A DNA stretch of 64,000 nucleotides, from positions 682,001 to 746,000 of the forward strand of contig NZ_CP195105.1 of assembly GCF_051175565.1 (NCBI RefSeq), given 5' to 3'. Source of the stretch: Daejeonia sp002484105 (GTDB lineage: Bacteria; Bacteroidota; Bacteroidia; Flavobacteriales; Weeksellaceae). A model generated the notes under the pieces. That model ran no database searches. It saw nothing but the letters and a program-made list of their open reading frames with translations, and was not told the DNA's origin. The stretch's first letter is position 1. Each line of letters opens with the position of its first letter. Below are positions 27,747-36,767 of the stretch, in pieces. Position numbers and translations under genes: made by a program.

Positions 27747-29228
27747 ATGAAAAAATTAACAATAACATTTCTGGCGCTTGTTACCCTTTCTATGGTGAGC
27801 AGCTGTAATGATGATTTCCTTGAAAAAACATCGCCGGATACCATCAATACATCCAACTATCCGAAAACTGCTGATGAGTTGGTGACTTTAGTTAATGGTG
27901 CATACCAGCCCCTGCAGTGGCCAAAACTGTACAATATGAGAATGTGGACGACCGATATTTTTGCAGGTAACAGCAATGTAGGCGCAGCCGGAGGCAGCGA
28001 CGGTCTGGAAACCACACAGCTGGCTAATTTTGTAACCAGCTCTGATAACGAAGGCGTCCTTGACCTCTGGAGAGGGCCATGGCCGGGAATTCTTTCTTCC
28101 AATATCGTCCTTCAGGAAGGTCCTAAACTGAATATTGACGAAGATATTAAAAACAGATGCCTCGGAGAAGCTCATTTTCTGAGAGCTCATTATTATTTCC
28201 TCCTGGTAAGATTTTTTGGTGACGTTCCTTTGGTAACAGAACCACAGGACGTAAATGGTGACCTCTATCCGGCACGTGCCTCCAAAGAGGATATCTATAA
28301 CCTGATTATCTCAGATTTTCAGCAGGCTATTGATATGCTTCCTACCAAGCAGGAACTTGCAGAAACCGATTTGGGCCGCGCTACCAAAGGTGCAGCAATG
28401 GGCATGCTGGCAAAAGTATACCTTACCAGAGGCGAATATCAGAAAGTGGTAGACCTGACGACTCAACTCGAAACCATGGGGTATGATCTGAATGCTGATT
28501 ATTCGGCAAACTTTAGTTCGGATACCGAAAACGGTGTAGAATCCCTCTTCGAAGTGCAGTATTCCGGAAGTGACAAATACGACTTCTGGAGCAACGAAAA
28601 CCAGGCTTCATGGACCAGTACCTTTATGGGACCGCGCGGTGCGAATTTTGTGGCCGGTGGTTGGGGATGGAATCAGCCTACCCAGGAATTTGTTGACAGC
28701 TACGAAAGCGGAGACCTGAGAAAAGACAAAACCATCCTTTATGAAGGCTGCCCAAGTTTTGACGGTAAAGAATACAAAGCAAGCTACTCACTTACCGGAT
28801 ACAACGTAAGAAAGTTCCTGATACCATTGTCTACCAACCCCGATTACAACAAAAGCCCGCTTAACTTCCCGATACTGCGCTATGCAGATGTATTGCTGAT
28901 GAGAGCTGAAGCTTTAAATGAACTCGGACAGACTTCCCTCGCTGCAGTTCCGCTGAACAAAGTGAGAAATAGAGCAGGATTGGCAGCTGTATCAGGAAGC
29001 CTTTCACAATCTGCTTTCCGCGAAAAAGTACTTCACGAAAGAAGAATGGAACTTGCCTTTGAAGGACAGCGCTGGTTTGATCTCATCAGAGTACAGGACG
29101 GGCAGTATGGCCTGAACTTCCTTCACTCTATCGGAAAAACCAATGCAGCGGCGAAACACCTGCTGTTGCCGGTTCCACAGATTGAGAGAGACCGTAACCC
29201 GAATTTGACACAAAACCCCGGTTATTAA
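27747..29228 (+). CDS. SusD-family glycan-binding lipoprotein of the glycan locus
   Basis: 493 residues with a lipoprotein signal (MKKLTITFLALVTLSMVSSC). SusD features: the AHFLRAHYYFLLVRFFGDVP helix pair, the LRYADVLLMRAEALNELG TPR motif and the C-terminal RRMELAFEGQRWFDLIR, ending with PVPQIERDRNPNLTQNPGY. It caps the SusC transporter encoded just upstream and binds the glycan at the cell surface. The SusE/SusF-like gene follows after 18 nt in the same operon. Confidence 0.95.
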   Translation: MKKLTITFLALVTLSMVSSCNDDFLEKTSPDTINTSNYPKTADELVTLVNGAYQPLQWPKLYNMRMWTTDIFAGNSNVGAAGGSDGLETTQLANFVTSSDNEGVLDLWRGPWPGILSSNIVLQEGPKLNIDEDIKNRCLGEAHFLRAHYYFLLVRFFGDVPLVTEPQDVNGDLYPARASKEDIYNLIISDFQQAIDMLPTKQELAETDLGRATKGAAMGMLAKVYLTRGEYQKVVDLTTQLETMGYDLNADYSANFSSDTENGVESLFEVQYSGSDKYDFWSNENQASWTSTFMGPRGANFVAGGWGWNQPTQEFVDSYESGDLRKDKTILYEGCPSFDGKEYKASYSLTGYNVRKFLIPLSTNPDYNKSPLNFPILRYADVLLMRAEALNELGQTSLAAVPLNKVRNRAGLAAVSGSLSQSAFREKVLHERRMELAFEGQRWFDLIRVQDGQYGLNFLHSIGKTNAAAKHLLLPVPQIERDRNPNLTQNPGY

Positions 29229-29246
29229 TCCTTAAGTTTATTCAAC

Positions 29247-30725
29247 ATGAAAACGATATATCATTATATTTTAAATCATAAAAAGCTGGCATTTATGCTG
29301 CCTTTGCTCGCATTGCTCTTTACAGTAAGCGCGTGTAGAGACGAGCTGGATCCTGCAACTTTTGAGAACAGTGAGCTCAGCATTACAACATCCAGCATTG
29401 ATGAGTTTCTCCCATCGCTGTACAATACCAAATATGCATTCAACTGGACTGCGGCAAATAATATGGGAACCAATTCTGCCATTTCCTATACTCTGGAATA
29501 TGACAAAAAAGGAGATAATTTTGCAAATCCTCAGAAAATTGAGGCCGGTAAAAATATCTACTCACACGAAATTGCTATTGGTGAACTGAACAGTATTCTT
29601 GTAGATACTTACGGAGCTGTTCCCGGAACTCCCATCACCATGGAAGCAAGAATCACTGCGACTTTTGCAGATGCTTCTGTGGCAACACAGACCGCTGTTA
29701 CTGAATTTACTGTGACACCGTTCAAACCCTTTGCAACTCATCTGTACATTATCGGTTCGGCTGCATCAGGAGATTTTGATCCAACCAAAGGTATCGCCAT
29801 GACACAAAGCGAAACCAATCCTGCAGAATATACCTATTCCGGAAGTCTGATCGGTGGTGCCTTCGTACTGGCAGACAGCAACAGCGACACCTGGACACAG
29901 AATTTCTACACCAGAAGTGCAGATTCGGACAGCGAAATGGTCTATATAGAAGGCGCGGTAGGCGATCTCTACTGGCAGGTAAGTGCAGGAATGTATAAAA
30001 TTACTGCCAATGTAACAGACCTGACTATTAAGATAGAACCAATGGCAGCACCTGACTTCTCCGATATCTATATTGTTGGGGACGCTTCGGTAAGCGGATG
30101 GGATGTTAATGCACCAAAAGGGCACTTCACTCAGAACAGTGACAATCCGTTCCTCTTTACAATGGAAACAGACCTTACCGCCGGCAGTTTCAAACTCCTT
30201 GTGGGATCTACAGGCGACTGGTGTGGCAAATGGTATCGTCCGAAAACCGATGGTGAAGGAATTGCTGATGGAGAGATGAACCTCCAGACAGGTTGTGATC
30301 CTGATAACAAATGGGCCGTAACATCAGCCACAGCAGGCAGATACCTCATCACCATTGATGCTTCCAAAAATACCATCAAATTTGAAAAAGTTCAGGTATA
30401 TATGATTGGAGATGCAACACCCAACGGATGGAATATGGGATCCCTGACTCCGATGACATATGCAGACGGTAAATATACATGGACAGGCGCCCTGACAGCG
30501 GGAAGCTTCAAGTTTACCAAATTCAATACAGATTGGTGCCAGGGTACAGAGCTCGTAGCAGTTACTGCAGATCAGGATATCTCCAACACGGCTTTTGCTG
30601 AAAGGGTAAAATGTGCCGGAGGAGACGCTACAGACCTGAAATGGAAAGTGACAGGAGCACAGGCCGGAACTTATACATTTGTTCTCGATCTGTCTTCCGG
30701 AAAACTGTCCATTACCAAAAAATAA
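29247..30725 (+). CDS. SusE/SusF-like surface glycan-binding lipoprotein
   Basis: 492 residues. Lipoprotein signal ending TVSAC, then a SusE-type N-terminal Ig domain (about 35-150, with NSAISYTLEYDKKGDNF). Three tandem SusF-like binding domains follow at about 155-262, 268-382 and 383-492. Each begins with LYIIG, IYIVGDA or VYMIGDA followed by a W-containing GW or FDP turn, and each contains a LTAGSFKL-like strand. Starch SusE has two such domains and SusF three, so the domain count is SusF-like with a SusE N-terminus. Such proteins hold alpha-glucan chains at the cell surface. This supports an alpha-glucan substrate. A hairpin terminator follows. Confidence 0.88.
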   Translation: MKTIYHYILNHKKLAFMLPLLALLFTVSACRDELDPATFENSELSITTSSIDEFLPSLYNTKYAFNWTAANNMGTNSAISYTLEYDKKGDNFANPQKIEAGKNIYSHEIAIGELNSILVDTYGAVPGTPITMEARITATFADASVATQTAVTEFTVTPFKPFATHLYIIGSAASGDFDPTKGIAMTQSETNPAEYTYSGSLIGGAFVLADSNSDTWTQNFYTRSADSDSEMVYIEGAVGDLYWQVSAGMYKITANVTDLTIKIEPMAAPDFSDIYIVGDASVSGWDVNAPKGHFTQNSDNPFLFTMETDLTAGSFKLLVGSTGDWCGKWYRPKTDGEGIADGEMNLQTGCDPDNKWAVTSATAGRYLITIDASKNTIKFEKVQVYMIGDATPNGWNMGSLTPMTYADGKYTWTGALTAGSFKFTKFNTDWCQGTELVAVTADQDISNTAFAERVKCAGGDATDLKWKVTGAQAGTYTFVLDLSSGKLSITKK

Positions 30726-30738
30726 TCTAACTCCTATT

Positions 30739-30768
30739 CACATGGCTCCATCGTGGGCCATGTGTTTT
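30739..30768 (+). terminator. Intercistronic terminator inside the glycan locus
   Basis: Perfect 8-bp stem CACATGGC / GCCATGTG around a 10-nt loop, followed by TTTTAT. It lies between the binding-protein gene and the GH66 gene and may lower expression of the downstream enzymes relative to SusCDE. Confidence 0.7.
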
Positions 30769-30793
30769 ATCAATCATCTTTAAAACCATTTGT

Positions 30794-32500
30794 ATGTTTT
30801 TTAAATCCAGAAAACTTTGGATCGGGACTTTATGCTCTCTTGCTTCAGTTTCTTATTTTGCACAGAATACATCTTTGGTAAAGGATAAATCTGCATATAT
30901 GCCTGGCGAACAGGTAATTTTCCGGACAGATGCCCAGAAGAAAAATGTTGAAATCCGCTATTACCAGAAAGACAAATTACTCCAAAAGCAGAAACTGGTA
31001 AATACTTCCTGGACGTGGATGCCTCCAAAAGCCGATTATCAGGGGTATCTTATTACGCTTTGGGACACCAGCAAAAACCAGCCGCTGGCTACTACTGCTG
31101 TAGATGTTTCATCAGACTGGGCACGTTTTCCGCGTTATGGATTTCTTTCCAAATATCCGGACATGTCTGCAGAAGAACAGCAGAAAATTATAGAAAATCT
31201 TAAAGATCATCATATCAACGGAATACAGTTTTACGACTGGCATTACCGTCACGATCAGCCTTTGGCAGGCACTCCCGAAGCTCCATGGAGCCACTGGGCA
31301 GATGTCGGAACACGTATCATCAGCGGGAAAACCGTTGCCGGATACATCGGCCTTGCACACCAATACCGCATGAACGCAATGTTCTATAACCTTAATTATG
31401 GCGCACTGCGTGGATACGGCTACAATGGTGTTACCGATCAGATGTTTATGTACAAAGACCGTGATCATAAAGAAAAAGATGTTTTTAAACTTCCGGTAAG
31501 TGAGTTTATCAGTGATATTTATTTTACCGATCCGGCCAACAACGACTGGCAGAAATATCTGGCAGAAAAAAATAATGACCTTTACAAAGTATATGATTTT
31601 GATGGTTTCCATATCGATCAGGTAGGCGACCGCGGGGAAGTCTATGATTACGAAGGTAAGCCTGTACAGCTTGGACATGCCTTTGCAGATTTTATCCGCG
31701 CTATGAAAAAAGCCAGACCGGACAAGAAGCTCGTTTTCAATGCTGTCAACCAGTTTGGACAGGAAGAAATGGCTGCTGCACCACTCGATGTGCTCTATAC
31801 AGAAGTCTGGGGCCCGAATGACAGCTTCGCAGATCTCGCAAAAGTAATTACGGATAACGACCGCTTTTCCAAATACAGCAAAAAAACTATTCTCGCTGCT
31901 TATATGGATTATGAAAATGCCGACAGGAAAGGAGAATTCAATACTCCGGGTATCCTGCTCACCGATGCGGTTATCATGGCATTCGGAGGAAATCATCTGG
32001 AACTTGGCGAACATATGTTGGGCAAAGAATATTTCCCGAATGACAACCTTGCTATGAAGCCAGATCTTGTAAAAGCCCTGAGAGACTACTACAATTTTCA
32101 GGTCGCTTACGAAAACCTTCTGCGCGATGGCGGTAGTTTTACAGAAATTCCCGTAACCTCTGTCCAGGGAAAAGTAAAATTCAACAGCTGGCCACCCGTA
32201 AAGGGACAGGTTTCTGTGCTGGGCAAAAGATTTCAGAAACAGTCTGTACTGCATTTTATCAATTTCACAAATGCCGGAAGCCTGGAATGGAGGGATAATA
32301 AAGGTACGCAGACAGAACCGGCTGCGATAGAAAAAATACCGGTCAGCATTACCGTTAACGGAAATGTGAAAAGCGTATGGTATGCCACTCCCGACCAGAT
32401 GCAGGGGGTGCCGCAAACCATAAAATTCAAACAGAAAGGAAATCAGATTACCGTAGAGGTTCCCTACCTGAAATACTGGGGAATGATGGTAATCGACTAA
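30794..32500 (+). CDS. GH66 family enzyme (dextranase or cycloisomaltooligosaccharide glucanotransferase)
   Basis: 568 residues with a signal peptide ending SYFAQN. An N-terminal Ig-like domain (about 22-105) precedes the GH66 barrel (about 108-470), marked by NGIQFYDWHYRHDQPL, AGYIGLAHQYRMNAMFYNLNYG and GFHIDQVGDRG. The candidate nucleophile is D275 in FHIDQ and the candidate acid/base E337 in YTEVWG, spaced roughly as in known GH66 enzymes. A C-terminal beta domain follows. GH66 cleaves alpha-1,6-glucan (dextran) internally. Some members cyclise it, usually with an inserted CBM35 that is absent here, so a dextranase is more likely (inference). Confidence 0.88.
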   Translation: MFFKSRKLWIGTLCSLASVSYFAQNTSLVKDKSAYMPGEQVIFRTDAQKKNVEIRYYQKDKLLQKQKLVNTSWTWMPPKADYQGYLITLWDTSKNQPLATTAVDVSSDWARFPRYGFLSKYPDMSAEEQQKIIENLKDHHINGIQFYDWHYRHDQPLAGTPEAPWSHWADVGTRIISGKTVAGYIGLAHQYRMNAMFYNLNYGALRGYGYNGVTDQMFMYKDRDHKEKDVFKLPVSEFISDIYFTDPANNDWQKYLAEKNNDLYKVYDFDGFHIDQVGDRGEVYDYEGKPVQLGHAFADFIRAMKKARPDKKLVFNAVNQFGQEEMAAAPLDVLYTEVWGPNDSFADLAKVITDNDRFSKYSKKTILAAYMDYENADRKGEFNTPGILLTDAVIMAFGGNHLELGEHMLGKEYFPNDNLAMKPDLVKALRDYYNFQVAYENLLRDGGSFTEIPVTSVQGKVKFNSWPPVKGQVSVLGKRFQKQSVLHFINFTNAGSLEWRDNKGTQTEPAAIEKIPVSITVNGNVKSVWYATPDQMQGVPQTIKFKQKGNQITVEVPYLKYWGMMVID

Positions 32501-32516
32501 TTTCAAAATCAAGAAT

Positions 32517-35183
32517 ATGAACAGAACAGTCTTAGAAATAAAAGCAGGAATAGTATTGTCAGGAATGGTGATGGCAAGTGCATTTGCACAGGAAACACAA
32601 CTCTATAAAGGAAAAGATTTTACCGTATACAGTGACAAAGTAGTGCAGGGGCCCTATACCGCAAAAGTTATTGACCACAACTCCATGGTTTCCGACTACC
32701 AGAGTACGGCGAGCAAAATATTTCCGAGAAGGGTAGGTTTCAAATTCAGTATCAACGAAAAAGATATTGAAATGCCTTCCGGAAAAGATCATTCACTGAT
32801 TATTCAGAACGGTTCGCACGAATCTCCCGTAATTGTTTTCGGAAAACAGAATACAGCACAGGGAAATGCAGACGGCTATCTTCCTGAAAATTATCCGTAT
32901 ACTTTCCGGCTGGATCTCCGTCCTGTACTGAAACAGTTTGACGAAAAAGGATATTATACTGCTTTTGACGGAACCAGGATTGCGAAAAATGATTTTAAAG
33001 GTGTTTATATCGCCGGAGGCTCCGCTCCACTCTCCTGGGATTTCGTAAACTTAGCCAGCAAGGGTCTCGAACTGAAAGATCCTGACGGAGACGGTATCTA
33101 CGAAATCACCGTTATCCTCAATCCCGTAGAAAAAGGAAAATCTGCAGAAAAAAAATGGACGCTCACCCGGGATATTTCAGAAAAACCTGTATATACCAGT
33201 AACCAGCCACTTGTGGATGCTCTTTTCCGCATGAGCACTGAAGAATCGCAACTGAATATCGAAGCTGACAATACCTTCCGTACCGGAGCTCTCTGGAGTG
33301 GCGTATGGACTCGTGATATCAGCTACAGTATTCTGCTTGCATTTGCATATCTGGAGCCAGAAACCGCCAAAACCAGCCTGATGAAAAAAGTTAAAAGGGG
33401 CAGAATTATTCAGGACACAGGTTCTGGCGGTGCATGGCCCGTATCCAGCGACCGTACAACATGGGCATTGGCAGCATGGGAAATTTACAAAACCACCGGT
33501 GATACAGAATGGCTGAAGTCCAGCTACGAAATTCTGAAAAATACAATTGACGACGACAACAAAACTTTTTATAACCCTGCAACAGGAATGTACCGCGGCG
33601 AGTCCTCCTTCCTCGACTGGAGGGAACAGACCTATCCGAAATGGATGGACAACCGTGATATCTATATCTCTGAAAACCTCGGTACCAATGCCGTACACTA
33701 CGAAGCACGCCGTATCCTTGCCAGTATGGGAAGAATTCTCGGCAAAGACGTGAAACAATACGATCAGCAGGCAGAAAAAATAAAAGAAGGCATAAACCGG
33801 TATCTGTGGCAGCCGGACAAAGGTTACTATGCACAGTATTTGTATGGAAGAGACAACTGGCTGAATGTTTCGCACCGCTTTGAGGCACTGGGCGAGGCGC
33901 TGTCCATCCTGTTTGATGTGGCAGACGAAAGCAAGACTAAAGAAATTATAGCAAAATCTCCGGTTACAGAGTTCGGGACTACTAATATCTTCCCGCAGAT
34001 TCCGGGTATACCGCCATACCATAATAATGCTGTGTGGCCATTTGTACAATCCTACTATAATCTGGCAGCAGCAAAAGCCGGCAACGAAACCGTTCTGAAC
34101 TACGGTATTGCATCCATATACCGCCCTGCAGCACTCTTCCTGACCAATTACGAAAATTTTGTAGCACAGAACGGCGACTATGTGGGAACGGAAATCAACT
34201 CTTACAGAATGCTGTGGAGCATGGCCGGAAACCTGTCCATCGTCTACCGGATTTTTATGGGAATGCATTTTGAAGAAAACGGCATCACCTTCCGCCCTGC
34301 AGTTCCGGAAACATACAATGGAACCAAAAATCTGGCGAACTTCAAATACAGAAACGCTGTGTTAGACATTACTGTAAAAGGATTCGGAAATAAAATCAAA
34401 AGCTTTGTCCTGGACGGAAAACCATCAAAAGCCTATTTCCCTGCAACCCTTACCGGAAAACATACCGTGGTCATTGAACTTGATAATCATCCGTTTCACG
34501 GAGAGATCAATATGCAGCCCATGCTGTTTTCCCCCGACACTCCCAATGCGACGGTCAGCAAAAATATTTTCAGTTGGGAAAAGCAGAAAGACGCTGCAGA
34601 ATACCGTGTGTATAAAAATGACCAACTCCTGAAAACCACCAAAGAAACCTCTGTAGCAATTGATCCGTCCAAAACGGCTTCCTATAAAGTAAGTGCAGTG
34701 GATACCAACGGATACGAAGGATTTACTTCAGAACCGCATCTGGTGTATGCAAACGCCGCATCAACGACTGTGGAAATTGAGAAATTTGTCCCGAAATCCG
34801 ACCGTAACTATATCAACTTTTCCGGAAATGGTTTTGTGGAACTGACCAAAGAAAAAAATACGGACATTACCATTAAAGTCAATGTAAAAGAGGCGGGGAC
34901 GTATCTGATAAATTTCCGTTATTCCAATGGAAGCGGCCCCAGAAGTACCGACAACCGCTGTGCCATCCGAAGCCTGTACCTGAACGGTGCTTATGAAGGC
35001 GTGATAGTAATGCCGCAGAGGGGGCAGAACGAATGGAGCGACTGGGGAAACTCCAACGACTTTACCGTGAAACTTAAAAAAGGAGAAAATACAATACGTA
35101 TAAAATTTGATGACTGGAATAACAATATGAACGTAGATGACAATACGGCGATGCTCGATTATGCACAAATCATTAAACTATAA
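32517..35183 (+). CDS. Six-hairpin (alpha/alpha)6 glycosidase with CBM35-like C-terminus
   Basis: 888 residues. After a signal peptide (MVMASAFAQ) there is a beta-sandwich region (about 30-220). An (alpha/alpha)6-barrel follows (about 225-600) with TGALWSGVWTRDISYS near residue 258, GGAWPVSSDRTTWALAAWE, IPPYHNNAVWPFVQSYY and GTEINSYRMLWSMAG. Then come a fibronectin-like domain (about 665-745) and a CBM35-like module (FSGNGFVELT and onward). The fold is that of glucoamylase, trehalase and debranching-type enzymes, but I cannot place it in a GH family. In this operon it probably releases glucose or isomaltose units from dextran fragments (inference). It starts 17 nt after the GH66 stop. Confidence 0.75.
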   Translation: MNRTVLEIKAGIVLSGMVMASAFAQETQLYKGKDFTVYSDKVVQGPYTAKVIDHNSMVSDYQSTASKIFPRRVGFKFSINEKDIEMPSGKDHSLIIQNGSHESPVIVFGKQNTAQGNADGYLPENYPYTFRLDLRPVLKQFDEKGYYTAFDGTRIAKNDFKGVYIAGGSAPLSWDFVNLASKGLELKDPDGDGIYEITVILNPVEKGKSAEKKWTLTRDISEKPVYTSNQPLVDALFRMSTEESQLNIEADNTFRTGALWSGVWTRDISYSILLAFAYLEPETAKTSLMKKVKRGRIIQDTGSGGAWPVSSDRTTWALAAWEIYKTTGDTEWLKSSYEILKNTIDDDNKTFYNPATGMYRGESSFLDWREQTYPKWMDNRDIYISENLGTNAVHYEARRILASMGRILGKDVKQYDQQAEKIKEGINRYLWQPDKGYYAQYLYGRDNWLNVSHRFEALGEALSILFDVADESKTKEIIAKSPVTEFGTTNIFPQIPGIPPYHNNAVWPFVQSYYNLAAAKAGNETVLNYGIASIYRPAALFLTNYENFVAQNGDYVGTEINSYRMLWSMAGNLSIVYRIFMGMHFEENGITFRPAVPETYNGTKNLANFKYRNAVLDITVKGFGNKIKSFVLDGKPSKAYFPATLTGKHTVVIELDNHPFHGEINMQPMLFSPDTPNATVSKNIFSWEKQKDAAEYRVYKNDQLLKTTKETSVAIDPSKTASYKVSAVDTNGYEGFTSEPHLVYANAASTTVEIEKFVPKSDRNYINFSGNGFVELTKEKNTDITIKVNVKEAGTYLINFRYSNGSGPRSTDNRCAIRSLYLNGAYEGVIVMPQRGQNEWSDWGNSNDFTVKLKKGENTIRIKFDDWNNNMNVDDNTAMLDYAQIIKL

Positions 35184-35195
35184 AATCATCGTATT

Positions 35196-36143
35196 ATGAA
35201 AACAAAAGTTTTACTTATGTTCTTTCTGGCCGTAATGGGATTTTCCCGTGCACAGATGCCGGATCACCTTTACATTGTTGGCAGTGCCACTCCCACAGGA
35301 TGGCATATTGACAAATCTCTTGAACTGGAAAATGTTTCCAGTGGTGTATACCGATATACAGGACCCATGTTTTCCGGTACCTACAAGTTTGCCGATTCCC
35401 AATCTACCGAATGGAACCAGAATTTCTATGTGAAAGATGCCTCTGATGATACCAAAATCATCAAAAACGGTGAAGACCAGCAATGGTCTGTCTCCGAGCT
35501 GGCACAGTATAGCATAACCCTGAATCTGAACACCCTGATGATTGATGTACAGAAAGTTTCAGATACACCAGTCTATACACATTTCTGGATGATCGGGGAT
35601 GCTACCGATGCCGGTTGGGCAATGGACAATGCCATCAACCAGAAATTTACCGCAAAGTCTTCCACCGAATACGTTTGGCAGGGAAATCTTTCTGCAGGAT
35701 CGTTTAAAGTGTTTATGGGTGCTTTCAACGATTTCGATGGAAGTTTCTATATGCCACTTTCTGACGGACAGAGTTTCAGCAATCCTGCAGCACAGATTGT
35801 CAACAATGGTACAGTAGACTACAAGTGGAAAGTGACAGAAGCCGGCACTTATACCGTTACGGTGAATACGGCAGGGAATACGGTAACCGTTGCACAGGGC
35901 ACTCTGGGTGTGACAGGGACATCAAAAAACAGATTCAGCGTATGGCCTAACCCCGCAAAAGAAGTGCTGAACTTCACCGCAGATGGTCTGAAAAACAGCC
36001 AGACTGCAGAAATTACCGACATGACGGGAAGAACCGTTTTGCGCACTTCCGTATCAGACGGAAAAGTGAATGTTTCTGCACTGAAAGCCGGAAGATATAT
36101 CCTGAAAACAGGGAATCATACTGCCGCTTTCATTATCCGATGA
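35196..36143 (+). CDS. SusF-like alpha-glucan-binding protein with a T9SS tail
   Basis: 315 residues. Signal peptide ending GFSRAQ, two SusE/SusF-type binding domains (about 22-125 with LYIVGSATPTGW, and about 130-235 with FWMIGDATDAGW and LSAGSFKVF), then a T9SS type A sorting domain (about 243-315, with VWPNPAKEVLNF and a C-terminal HTAAFIIR). The same binding domains occur in the lipoprotein at 29247-30725, but here the protein is sent out by T9SS instead of being lipid-anchored. No catalytic domain is present. It is the last gene of the locus and is followed by a terminator. Confidence 0.85.
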   Translation: MKTKVLLMFFLAVMGFSRAQMPDHLYIVGSATPTGWHIDKSLELENVSSGVYRYTGPMFSGTYKFADSQSTEWNQNFYVKDASDDTKIIKNGEDQQWSVSELAQYSITLNLNTLMIDVQKVSDTPVYTHFWMIGDATDAGWAMDNAINQKFTAKSSTEYVWQGNLSAGSFKVFMGAFNDFDGSFYMPLSDGQSFSNPAAQIVNNGTVDYKWKVTEAGTYTVTVNTAGNTVTVAQGTLGVTGTSKNRFSVWPNPAKEVLNFTADGLKNSQTAEITDMTGRTVLRTSVSDGKVNVSALKAGRYILKTGNHTAAFIIR

Positions 36144-36183
36144 ATATGGATTTTTTTCATATTATTTAACAATTTTACTTTTG

Positions 36184-36211
36184 GAACTGCCTTTCGGGGC
36201 AGTTCTTTTTT
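36184..36211 (+). terminator. Terminator of the glycan locus
   Basis: Perfect 8-bp stem GAACTGCC / GGCAGTTC with a 6-nt loop, followed by six T. It separates the locus from the convergent aroQ gene. Confidence 0.9.
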
Positions 36212-36618
36212 CATGACAGTGCGGCAAGGGCAACCTGATATCCCTTCATTCCGAAACCCGAAATAAGCCCTGTGCTGTATGCTGCAGTCACAGACTTCTG
36301 CCGGAATTCTTCGCGCTGGTAAATATTGCTGATATGTACTTCAATTTTCGGCTTTCTGATGTTCTTCAGGCAATCTGCAATGGCATAGGAATAATGCGTG
36401 AAAGCACCCGGATTGATCACCACTGCATCAAAATCGTCTTTCTGCAGCCGGTTGATGATTTCTCCTTCAATATTGGATTGGTAATCAAAGATTTCGTGCT
36501 GTGGGAAACTGTTTCTAAGTTCGTTCAGGCAGTTTTCCATGGTGGTGGTTCCGTAGATTCCGGGTTCTCTTGTCCCAAGAAGATTGAGGTTGGGACCGTT
36601 GATGACAAGCACTTTCAT
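36211..36618 (-). CDS. aroQ: Type II 3-dehydroquinate dehydratase
   Basis: Third step of the shikimate pathway: removal of water from 3-dehydroquinate. The protein has 135 residues, slightly short for the family but complete. Motifs: VINGPNLNLLGTREPGIYG (active-site arginine and tyrosine), FDYQSNIEGEIINRL, VVINPGAFTHYSYAIADC and EVHISNIYQREEFRQ (histidine of the active site). Transcribed against the glycan locus and sharing its terminator region. Confidence 0.95.
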   Translation of the reverse strand: MKVLVINGPNLNLLGTREPGIYGTTTMENCLNELRNSFPQHEIFDYQSNIEGEIINRLQKDDFDAVVINPGAFTHYSYAIADCLKNIRKPKIEVHISNIYQREEFRQKSVTAAYSTGLISGFGMKGYQVALAALS

Positions 36619-36745
36619 TTTCTTTACATTTATTGTTAAGTATAAAATTACCGATTCTAAAGTCAGAAAAACTTTAAAACCTCAAATTTATCAAATTATA
36701 TAACGCCTTTGTCGAAAAATATAATCTTAGAATGCAATCATTTTA

Positions 36746-36753
36746 TATTTTTG
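36746..36753 (+). promoter_or_regulatory. -7 box of tamB
   Basis: TATTTTTG matches TAnnTTTG. The expected transcription start is close to 36760, so the mRNA would begin almost at the ATG at 36761, making a leaderless or very short leader likely. Confidence 0.5.
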
Positions 36754-36767
36754 TAAAAACATGAAGT

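Noticed and set aside
31112..32512. 466-codon frame on the minus strand
   Set aside because: It lies fully opposite the GH66 gene, which has family motifs along its whole length. The antisense product has no recognisable domain. Similar antisense frames at 33177-34268, 40038-40958 and 373-1245 were rejected for the same reason.
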